A stretch of 8,556 nucleotides of DNA from Planktotalea sp. (lineage in GTDB: Bacteria > Pseudomonadota > Alphaproteobacteria > Rhodobacterales > Rhodobacteraceae): positions 1-8,556 of the forward strand of contig JAHEGL010000042.1 of assembly GCA_024645145.1 (NCBI GenBank), written 5' to 3'. Position numbers and translations under genes: made by a program. The notes below the pieces were generated by a model. It saw only the letters and a list, made by a program, of their open reading frames with translations, made no database searches and had not been told where the DNA came from. Below, piece after piece: positions 1 through 6,492 of this stretch; the first letter of the stretch is position 1; the number at the start of each line of letters is the position of its first letter.

Positions 1-75
1 AAGATCTAGCAGCGCCGTGATCTCTGACGGGTGCAGATGCTCGATCCCGAGCAGGTGAGCTTGGGTAAAAGACAT
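1..75 (-). CDS. pyrB: Aspartate carbamoyltransferase catalytic chain, N-terminal fragment (cut by the window edge)
   Basis: Only the first 25 codons are present. They begin at an ATG on the minus strand and read MSFTQAHLLGIEHLHPSEI, then TALLDL. The pattern HLLGIE.L...EI.ALLDL is the usual amino-terminal helix of alphaproteobacterial PyrB, which joins carbamoyl phosphate and aspartate in the committed step of pyrimidine synthesis in the cytoplasm. A good ribosome binding site (AGAAGGGA on the minus strand, bases 83-90) sits at the right distance before the ATG. The catalytic residues lie outside the window, so the call rests on a short stretch. The gene is transcribed away from the glycosylase gene, with which it shares a 98-base intergenic region. 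Confidence 0.72.
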   Translation of the reverse strand, partial: MSFTQAHLLGIEHLHPSEITALLDL

Positions 76-100
76 GGCGCGGTCCCTTCTGGTTCGCCGC

Positions 101-129
101 GTTATAGGCGCGGTGGCGCGCGCGGGCAA
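101..129 (-). promoter_or_regulatory. Putative sigma70-type promoter for pyrB
   Basis: On the minus strand TTGCCC (bases 129-124) and TATAAC (bases 106-101) are separated by exactly 17 bases, giving plausible -35 and -10 elements. Transcription would start near base 94, about 20 bases before the pyrB ATG. The -35 box matches consensus at four of six positions and the -10 box at five of six. The -35 element lies inside the left arm of the 119-158 inverted repeat, so a protein bound there could control access. This comes from inspection only. Confidence 0.4.
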
Positions 130-158
130 GATGGGGCGTTTCCTATCTTGCCCGCGCG
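119..158. repeat. Perfect 14-bp inverted repeat in the pyrB/udg divergent region
   Basis: CGCGCGGGCAAGAT (119-132) and its exact reverse complement ATCTTGCCCGCGCG (145-158) flank a 12-base centre, GGGGCGTTTCCT. Inner bases could extend the stem by G-C and G-T pairs. The repeat ends 15 bases before the glycosylase ATG. No T-tract follows on either strand and the flanking genes diverge, so a terminator role is unlikely. It may be an operator for a dimeric regulator, a 5'-leader hairpin of the glycosylase mRNA, or a member of a dispersed repeat family. Confidence 0.8.
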
Positions 159-173
159 GCATAGATTGCATGC

Positions 174-965
174 ATGGAATCGGCAAACATCACTTCGCTA
201 GACTATTACACGGCAAAGGCCATGCTCGAGTGGCAGGTAGAATTTGGTGTGGATGAAGCGATTTCAGAACTCCCTGTTAACCGTTTCGAGGTAAAGCCAG
301 AACCTAAGAAAACAGTGGTCCCCGTTGCCACATCTGCGATTGAGGCCGGACCCGCGCCAGTTGCGCCAAGTTTCGATGGTGCAGCCTTGGCACGAGAGGC
401 GGCGATGTCCGCGCAGACCGTCGCAGAGTTGAAAACTGTTTTGTCAGGCTTTGAGGCATGTGAGTTGAAACGCGGTGCGCGCAATCTTGTGTTTGAGGGT
501 GGTGTGCTCGGGAGTCACGTTATGGTGATTGGCGAGGCTCCAAACCGTGATGAGGATCGTGAAGGAAAACCTTTCGTCGGCGATATGGGGCTTTTGTTTG
601 ATAATATGCTCAAGGCGATTGGCCTTGGACGGAGCGAGAATGTTTATCTAACAAATGCGATCCCTTGGCGTTTGCCACGCGGCGGCGATCTGGGGGCAGA
701 TGATTTGGCGATGATGCTTCCGTTTCTGGAGCGTCATGTGGCGCTGGCCAAGCCTGATGTTTTAGTGCTTATGGGCAATATCGCGTGTCAGGCTGTACTA
801 GGAAAACGCGGCATTGCCCGGATGCGCGGGCAATGGGCAGAGGCGATGGGCCTGCCTGTGATACCAATGCTGCATCCTGAGTATCTGTTGAACAACCCTT
901 TGAAGAAGGGTGAGGCTTGGGCGGATTTGTTGGCGCTCAAGGCAAAGCTGGAAGAGACACCATGA
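174..965 (+). CDS. Uracil-DNA glycosylase, family 4-like, with degenerate Fe-S ligand set
   Basis: The 263-residue protein belongs to the uracil-DNA glycosylase superfamily, which removes uracil from DNA to start base-excision repair. Residues 1-95 are a poorly conserved N-terminal extension whose start (MESANITSLDYYTAKAMLEWQVE) resembles rhodobacterial homologues and supports the ATG at 174. The core begins near residue 96. Motif I is GEAPNRDED (120-128), followed by GKPFVG (131-136); TNAIPWRLP occupies 160-168; motif II is HPEYLLNNP (234-242). Canonical family 4 enzymes have GEAPG and four cysteines holding a 4Fe-4S cluster. This protein has only two cysteines in total, C96 and C205, and only C96 is at a ligand position. 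A tryptophan (W165) stands where the KCRPPGNR-type cysteine would be. The gene overlaps moaB by four bases. Glycosylase family membership is well supported; activity and exact subfamily are inferred. Confidence 0.85.
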   Translation: MESANITSLDYYTAKAMLEWQVEFGVDEAISELPVNRFEVKPEPKKTVVPVATSAIEAGPAPVAPSFDGAALAREAAMSAQTVAELKTVLSGFEACELKRGARNLVFEGGVLGSHVMVIGEAPNRDEDREGKPFVGDMGLLFDNMLKAIGLGRSENVYLTNAIPWRLPRGGDLGADDLAMMLPFLERHVALAKPDVLVLMGNIACQAVLGKRGIARMRGQWAEAMGLPVIPMLHPEYLLNNPLKKGEAWADLLALKAKLEETP

Positions 966-1504
966 GCCGTATTGACGAAAACCGCACATTCATGCCTGTA
1001 CGCATCGCCGTTTTAACGGTGTCGGACACGCGCGCCGCATCGGATGATCGCTCTGGTGATGTGCTTGTGCAGCGTTTGGGCGATGCAGGTCATATCCTTG
1101 CAGCGCGAGAGATTGTGCGCGACGAACGCGCTGAAATAGCTGATCAATTGCGCATTTGGTGTGCGGAAGACGCGATTGATGTTGTTATTTCGACTGGCGG
1201 CACTGGATTAACCGGACGGGATGTCACCGTCGAAGCGCACCGCGACGTCTATGAAAAAGAGATCGATGCGTTCGGCACAGTGTTCACCCATGTGAGTATG
1301 GCCAAAATTGGCACATCTGCAGTGCAAAGCCGCGCAACCGGTGGCGTTGCATTGGGAACGTATTTGTTTGCGCTGCCCGGAAGCCCAGGTGCTTGCAAAG
1401 ACGCCTGGGACGAAATTTTGGCCTATCAGCTCGATTATCGGCACCGGCCCTGCAATTTCGTCGAAATAATGCCGCGTTTGGATGAACATTTGCGACGAAA
1501 ATGA
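962..1504 (+). CDS. moaB: Molybdenum cofactor biosynthesis protein B (MoaB/MogA family)
   Basis: This 180-residue cytoplasmic protein belongs to the MoaB/MogA family, whose members adenylylate molybdopterin before molybdenum insertion in many bacteria. Visible family features are IAVLTVSDTR (15-24), the molybdopterin-binding loop STGGTG (77-82) followed by RDVTVE (86-91), IGTSAVQSR (116-124), ALPGSPGAC (137-145) and the MoaB-like end RPCNF (152-156). The length is normal for MoaB. The chosen start, MSRIDENRTF, has its ATG overlapping the preceding TGA stop, and GGAAGAG lies just upstream. An in-frame ATG at 917 would add 15 unrelated residues read from inside the glycosylase gene and was not used. 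The ATGA overlap indicates co-transcription and probable translational coupling with the glycosylase. No other cofactor genes are nearby. Confidence 0.93.
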   Translation: MSRIDENRTFMPVRIAVLTVSDTRAASDDRSGDVLVQRLGDAGHILAAREIVRDERAEIADQLRIWCAEDAIDVVISTGGTGLTGRDVTVEAHRDVYEKEIDAFGTVFTHVSMAKIGTSAVQSRATGGVALGTYLFALPGSPGACKDAWDEILAYQLDYRHRPCNFVEIMPRLDEHLRRK

Positions 1505-1545
1505 TCATCTCTGACGTATTACGCTAAACGTGATCAGATTTGTTT
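1502..1545 (+). terminator. Possible weak terminator after moaB
   Basis: TGATCA at 1502-1507 recurs at 1531-1536 and, being palindromic, the copies can pair. An inner ACGT pair (1513-1516 with 1527-1530) could lengthen an interrupted stem, and GATTTGTTT follows. The stem has an unpaired bulge and the T-tract is poor, so read-through into the efflux genes is possible. The rest of the 101-base gap (1505-1605) shows no strong promoter. TTGCCA at 1549-1554 with TACGTT at 1571-1576 is the best weak candidate. Confidence 0.22.
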
Positions 1546-1605
1546 GGTTTGCCAAGTCAAACTGGGCCACTACGTTAAAGATAAGTTTACGAAGGCGAAA
1601 ACGGT

Positions 1606-3063
1606 ATGAGATTTCTTCGACACAGCCTAGCGGGTTTGTTTTTGGTCGCCATGACAGGCGCTTTACTCGTTTATGCAGGCTCAATGGTGTATGGTGCTTT
1701 GCAAGCGCGGATGAGCGAAGAGCCAAGGCCGTCACGCGCGCGCGAGCGGGTCTTTTCTGTGACTGTTTTGCCGGCGAACATTCAAAGTGTTGAGCCTATT
1801 TTGACTGCCTTTGGTCAAATAGAGAGCTCGCGTACGCTTGATCTTCGTGCAGAGGCGTCCGGCACAGTTTTATCATTGTCAGATAACTTCATCGAAGGCG
1901 GCAGCGTGAGCGCTGGGGAGCTTTTGGTACAGATTGATCAAGCCGAAGCGCAAAGCGCGTTTGATCGAGCTGACAGTGACTTGAGCGATGCGATGCTTGA
2001 AGCGCGAGAAGCCGATCGTGCGATCGGTCTTGCTCAGGATGAACTTGATGCAGCGCGTGAACAGGTCGCTTTGCGCGAGAAAGCGTTTGAGCGTCAAGAA
2101 GACTTGTCCAGACGCGGTGTCGGAACCGCCGCTGCGGTGGAATCCGCTGAACTTGCCGCGTCCTCAGCACGCCAAGCTGTGTTGTCGCGTCGTCAAGCGC
2201 TTGCGCAAGCAGAGGCCCGTATCGAGCAAGCCCAAACGCGCATCGCACGTGCTGAATTGGCCAAGGCCGATGCAACCAGACGGCTCGAAGATACCATCAT
2301 CACCGCAGAATTTGCGGGGGCTTTGAGCGATGTTGCCGCGTCGCGGGGTGGTTTGGTGAATGCCAATGAACGGCTCGCGCGGTTGATTGATCCCAATGCT
2401 CTCGAGGTGGCATTTCGCTTATCAACAGCGCAATACGCACGCCTGTTGGATGACAATGGCGATTTGAACAACGCGCCGGTGTCGGTGGTCTTGGATGTTT
2501 TTGGTGCGGACCTTGTGGCTGAAGGGAAATTGTCGCGTGACAGTGCTGCTGTGGGTGAAGGTCAGTCAGGTCGTTTGATTTTTGCCAAGCTTGCGAAAGC
2601 TCCTGGTTTTAAGCCGGGTGATTTTGTCCGCGTGGAGGTCACAGAGCCTGAGGTGCGCGGTGTCGTGCGCTTACCTGCAACCGCCCTCGGTGCAGATGGA
2701 AAAGTGCTTTTGATCGGTGAAGAGGATCGACTAGAGGCGATGAACGTCACGCTCGTGCGCCGACAAGGCGATGATGTTTTGGTGCGCGGACGCGGGTTGG
2801 TCGGGCGCAATGTTGTCAGCGCGCGCACACCGCTGCTTGGTGCCGGTATCAAAGTGAACCCACTTACCGCAGAGGGTGCAACAAAGATCGAAGAACCAGA
2901 AATGCTTGAGCTGAGCCAAGAGCGCCGCGATAAGATCCGCGCATATATCGAAGCGAACAAGCGCATTCCAGAAGAAGCGAAAGCGCGTATTTTAGGTCAG
3001 CTGGATAAGCCAAAGGTCCCCGCACAAATGGTGCAGCGGATCGAAGGTCGGATGGGGGGTTAA
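1606..3063 (+). CDS. RND efflux periplasmic adaptor (membrane fusion protein)
   Basis: This 485-residue protein is a periplasmic adaptor linking an RND pump to an outer-membrane channel. A single N-terminal membrane segment (about 8-30) after basic MRFLRH should anchor it with the rest in the periplasm; there is no lipobox. The two halves of the lipoyl/barrel-sandwich domain lie near 78-111 (AEASGTV...GELLVQID) and 229-263 (EFAGALSDV...LARLIDP). Between them, 114-226 is an Ala/Arg/Glu-rich region that should form the helical coiled-coil hairpin, with the RRGVGTAAAVESAE segment near its tip. The beta-barrel falls near 267-345 and a membrane-proximal domain near 350-420. A charged tail of about 60 residues (425-485) follows. 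The ATG at 1606 is preceded by GAAGG (1591-1595) and keeps the whole membrane anchor. The permease starts three bases after the stop, so the two genes form an operon. Confidence 0.93.
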   Translation: MRFLRHSLAGLFLVAMTGALLVYAGSMVYGALQARMSEEPRPSRARERVFSVTVLPANIQSVEPILTAFGQIESSRTLDLRAEASGTVLSLSDNFIEGGSVSAGELLVQIDQAEAQSAFDRADSDLSDAMLEAREADRAIGLAQDELDAAREQVALREKAFERQEDLSRRGVGTAAAVESAELAASSARQAVLSRRQALAQAEARIEQAQTRIARAELAKADATRRLEDTIITAEFAGALSDVAASRGGLVNANERLARLIDPNALEVAFRLSTAQYARLLDDNGDLNNAPVSVVLDVFGADLVAEGKLSRDSAAVGEGQSGRLIFAKLAKAPGFKPGDFVRVEVTEPEVRGVVRLPATALGADGKVLLIGEEDRLEAMNVTLVRRQGDDVLVRGRGLVGRNVVSARTPLLGAGIKVNPLTAEGATKIEEPEMLELSQERRDKIRAYIEANKRIPEEAKARILGQLDKPKVPAQMVQRIEGRMGG

Positions 3064-3066
3064 GCT

Positions 3067-6000
3067 ATGGCGCGTGATCTGCCCAGTGGTGCTGGCGGCG
3101 TACTAAGTTACTTTGTGCGACATAGAACGCTCGCAAACCTGCTTTTGGTCATCATGTTGGTGGCGGGCCTTGTTGCGATGCCCAAGATGCGCGCGCAGTT
3201 CTTTCCTGATGTTGTTTTAGACTCTGTTTCCGTGTCGGTCGCATGGGATGGCGCAGGTGCAGAAGATGTAGATGCGGCGATCGTGCAAGTGATGGAGCCC
3301 GCGCTTTTGTCTGTCGAAGGCGTCGATAGCTCCAGTGCGAGCAGTAGCGAAGGCCGCGCATCGATTTCGTTAGAGTTTGAGCCAAACTGGGATATGGCGC
3401 GCGCGGCGGATGACGTGCAATCGGCGGTCGATCAAGTCACAGGCTTGCCGGATGAGGCGGAAGACCCTGTCGTGCGACGTGGTCAATGGCGTGATCGCGT
3501 CACAGATGTTGTGATCACCGGACCTGTTGGTATTGAGCAATTAGCACTTTTTGCAGACGAACTTAGCATTCGTCTATTTGGCGTTGGTGTGACCCGCACC
3601 ACTATTCGCGGTGTTGCCGCTGGGCGAACGATTGTCGAAGTCCCTTCTGCTAATTTGATCGCAAACGATGTTGCGATGGCAGATATTGCAGCGGCGATTG
3701 CATCCGAAGTCGATGCCGACCCTGCTGGTGATGTCTCTGGCGGTACGACGCGCGTTCGCACAGGTGTCGAAAAACGAACGCCTGAGCAAATCGCGCAGAT
3801 TGTTTTGCGCTCAAATGAAGATGGCTCAAAGCTGAGGATCGGCGATATCGCAGAGCTGCGCCAAGAAGGCGTTGATCGCGAAATTGGCTTTTTTGTAAAT
3901 GACAACCCAGCGATGACCTTGCGCGTTGATAGGTCTGACAAGGGTGATGCCATCGCAATCCAAAGGCAGGTCGAAGACGTCGCCGCTGTGATGCAAACAA
4001 CGCTGCCTGATGGTGTAACGATTGAGCTTATTCGAACGCGCGCAGAGTACATCAGCGGGCGCTTGAACATTCTCATCGACAACGCGTTGACGGGCCTCGC
4101 TTTGGTTGTGTTGCTGCTATTCTTATTCTTGAACGCGCGGACAGCATTTTGGGTCGCTGCGGGCATTCCTGTGGCCCTTTTTGCGGCGATTGCGATCATG
4201 TATTTGGGCGGTCTGACCATCAACATGATTTCGCTATTCGCGTTGATCATTACGCTTGGGATCGTGGTGGACGACGCGATTGTCGTTGGGGAGCATGCGG
4301 ATTACCGTGCGCGCGAACTGAAAGAACCGCCCGTCGTTGCTGCGGAAAATGCAGCGCGCCGCATGGCGATGCCCGTCTTTTCTGCAACTTTGACAACCGT
4401 GATCGCCTTCTTCGGCTTGGTTGCTGTCGGCGGGCGCTTTGGTGATTTGATCGCGGATATCCCATTTACCGTGATTGCTGTTTTGATAGCCTCACTGGCT
4501 GAGTGTTTCCTTATTCTGCCCAACCACATGAGCCACGCCTTGGCCCACAGTGTAAAAACACATTGGTATGACTTGCCCAGTCGCGTGGTGAATAAAGGGT
4601 TTGAGTGGGTGCGTGATCAGCTTTTCCGCCCGTTTATCGCAGGGGTGATCTGGGCGCGCTATGTGGTGATCGCGGGTGCTGTGGCTGTCTTGGCAAGCCA
4701 AGTTGTTTTGGTTATCAGTGGCGACGTCCAATGGCGGTTCTTTAATGCGCCGGAGCGTTCTTCTGTAACAGGCAACTTCTCTATGGTGGAGGGCGCGAGC
4801 CGCGAAGATACCTTAGCGATGATGCGCGAAATGCAGCGCGCAACAAATGAGTTGGCGGCTGAGTACGAGAAAGAGCACGGCACCAATCCGCTTGATTATG
4901 TGATGGCGACGATTGGCGGATCGGCGGGCCGTGGCCTTGCGGGTTCTGATACCAAAGACAACGATCTGCTTGGGGGTATTTCGATTGAGCTGATTGATGC
5001 GGATTTACGCCCATATTCCAGCTTTGCGTTTGTGAGTGATCTGCAAGATCAAGTGCGCCGTCACCCGCTGACAGAGAACCTGTCGTTCCGTTCATGGCGC
5101 TCTGGTCCGGGTGGATCAGGGCTTGATGTAGAGTTCTTCGGGGCTGATGCAGCGACTTTGAAGCGCGCAAGTGAAGCTTTACAGTCGGAACTTGCGCGTT
5201 TCCCAGAAGTATCAGCGGTTGAAGACAACCTGGCTTACGACAAAGAAGAGGTGATCCTTGAGTTGACAGCTCAGGGCCAAGCGCTGGGCTTTACGATTGA
5301 TCAACTCGGGCGGGTGCTACGGCATCGTTTGAACGGGATTGAAGCGGCAAGTTTTCCTGATGGGCCCCGCAGCGCAACCATTCGTGTGGAATTGCCAAGC
5401 GGCGAGCTTCGCGCTGATTTCCTTGATAGCACGTTGTTGCGCGGTAAATCTGGCGATTATGTCCCGCTGGCAGATATCGTGAGCGTCACGCAGCGCACAG
5501 GCTTTTCTACAGTGCGACGTGAGAATGGCGTGCGTTTGATTTCTGTAACGGGCGATATTTCTGAAGATGATCCGGCACGCGCGAGCGAGATTGAGGATGC
5601 GTTGGAAGAACAAATCCTTCCGCGCATTGCATCTGAACAGCAAGTTGAGTGGCGTCTTTCCGGCCAATCAGAGCAAGAAGACGCCTTCTTGAGCGATGCG
5701 ATGACGGGGCTTATTTTGTCGCTCACTGGCATTTATCTTGTCCTTGCTTGGGTCTTCTCGAGCTGGATGCGACCCGTGGTTGTCATGGCTGTGATCCCGT
5801 TTGGTCTGGTTGGAACGATCTATGGCCATGCCGTTTGGGACATCCCGCTATCGATGTTCTCCATCGTTGGTCTTCTGGGGATGACTGGTATCATCATCAA
5901 CGATTCCATCGTTTTGGTCACAACGATTGATGAATACGCCGAGGAACGCGGCTTGTTCCCTTCAATCATTGACGGCGTCGCGAACCGGTTGCGTCCGGTC

Positions 6001-6474
6001 ATGCTCACTACATTGACGACTGTCTTAGGTCTTTTGCCATTGCTGTTTGAGCGGTCTAGCCAAGCGCAGTTCTTGAAGCCGACGGTTGTGACATTGGTGT
6101 ATGGCCTTGGGTTCGGCATGTTCTTGGTCTTGTTGGTGGTGCCCTCGTTTATTGCGATGCAGCATGATGTGCGCCGCCGCGTTGATGCGTTCAAGCGAGG
6201 GCTTGGGTTCCGTGCGAAAGGGCCAAGATTGGCGTTGCTGGGATTGTCTGGCGTGATCGCGCTATGGCTTGCCGCGACGCTTGGTTACGGTGCGATCAAT
6301 GATGCGCTTTACCCACCGCTGGTTCAAATTCTGCCAAACTTGGCAGAGATGCCAAAGATGCCGATCGCTTTCGTGATCTTTATGGGTGGATTGTTCGTAA
6401 CGGTAATGCTTGCCTATCTGGCCGCAATATTGGCGATGGTCTTGAACAAGCGACGCAATAAAGCACAAGCGTAA
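3067..6474 (+). CDS. RND superfamily efflux permease (AcrB/HAE1-like) with extra C-terminal membrane helices
   Basis: This 1135-residue inner-membrane pump should export substrates by proton antiport, working with the adaptor encoded just upstream. TM1 is at about 22-38. A periplasmic porter domain follows to about 335, TM2-TM6 fall within 337-485 and TM7 at about 531-550. A second porter domain runs to about 872, and TM8-TM12 lie within 874-1030. TM4 carries the proton-relay aspartates D402 and D403 in GIVVDDAIVVGE. R974 and T981 in NRLRPVMLT match AcrB R971 and T978. The AcrB K940 position is N945 in GIIINDSIVLV. AcrB-type pumps are about 1030-1050 residues with 12 helices. Here two more hydrophobic stretches (about 1055-1076 and 1098-1126) suggest 14, with a basic tail. 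Substrate cannot be deduced: antibiotic, lipid, metabolite and detergent export all remain possible. Confidence 0.94.
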   Translation: MARDLPSGAGGVLSYFVRHRTLANLLLVIMLVAGLVAMPKMRAQFFPDVVLDSVSVSVAWDGAGAEDVDAAIVQVMEPALLSVEGVDSSSASSSEGRASISLEFEPNWDMARAADDVQSAVDQVTGLPDEAEDPVVRRGQWRDRVTDVVITGPVGIEQLALFADELSIRLFGVGVTRTTIRGVAAGRTIVEVPSANLIANDVAMADIAAAIASEVDADPAGDVSGGTTRVRTGVEKRTPEQIAQIVLRSNEDGSKLRIGDIAELRQEGVDREIGFFVNDNPAMTLRVDRSDKGDAIAIQRQVEDVAAVMQTTLPDGVTIELIRTRAEYISGRLNILIDNALTGLALVVLLLFLFLNARTAFWVAAGIPVALFAAIAIMYLGGLTINMISLFALIITLGIVVDDAIVVGEHADYRARELKEPPVVAAENAARRMAMPVFSATLTTVIAFFGLVAVGGRFGDLIADIPFTVIAVLIASLAECFLILPNHMSHALAHSVKTHWYDLPSRVVNKGFEWVRDQLFRPFIAGVIWARYVVIAGAVAVLASQVVLVISGDVQWRFFNAPERSSVTGNFSMVEGASREDTLAMMREMQRATNELAAEYEKEHGTNPLDYVMATIGGSAGRGLAGSDTKDNDLLGGISIELIDADLRPYSSFAFVSDLQDQVRRHPLTENLSFRSWRSGPGGSGLDVEFFGADAATLKRASEALQSELARFPEVSAVEDNLAYDKEEVILELTAQGQALGFTIDQLGRVLRHRLNGIEAASFPDGPRSATIRVELPSGELRADFLDSTLLRGKSGDYVPLADIVSVTQRTGFSTVRRENGVRLISVTGDISEDDPARASEIEDALEEQILPRIASEQQVEWRLSGQSEQEDAFLSDAMTGLILSLTGIYLVLAWVFSSWMRPVVVMAVIPFGLVGTIYGHAVWDIPLSMFSIVGLLGMTGIIINDSIVLVTTIDEYAEERGLFPSIIDGVANRLRPVMLTTLTTVLGLLPLLFERSSQAQFLKPTVVTLVYGLGFGMFLVLLVVPSFIAMQHDVRRRVDAFKRGLGFRAKGPRLALLGLSGVIALWLAATLGYGAINDALYPPLVQILPNLAEMPKMPIAFVIFMGGLFVTVMLAYLAAILAMVLNKRRNKAQA

Positions 6475-6492
6475 AGGCCTAACGGCCTTTAC
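6471..6492. terminator. Bidirectional terminator between convergent genes
   Basis: GTAAAGGCC (6471-6479) and GGCCTTTAC (6484-6492) form a perfect 9-bp stem with the 4-base loop TAAC. Each strand ends its stem with CCTTTAC, giving only a short T-run, so the termination strength is uncertain. The permease stop TAA (6472-6474) lies in the left arm. The stop TAG of the minus-strand gene (6481-6479) spans the left-arm end and the loop. Only four bases separate the two coding regions, so the hairpin must serve both. Confidence 0.75.

Noticed and set aside
74..256. A 60-residue plus-strand frame spanning the pyrB/udg intergenic region
   Set aside because: It overlaps the palindrome and the true glycosylase start in another frame, and its Arg/Gly-rich product resembles nothing known to me.
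917..961. An upstream in-frame ATG that would extend MoaB by 15 residues
   Set aside because: The extra residues come from another frame of the glycosylase gene and lack homology. MSRIDENRTF at 962, with the ATGA overlap, is the normal MoaB start.
3483..4250. A 255-residue open frame on the minus strand inside the permease gene
   Set aside because: It is rich in Ser, Thr, Arg and Pro, has no recognisable domain, and lies wholly opposite a strongly conserved RND coding region. It is a shadow frame.
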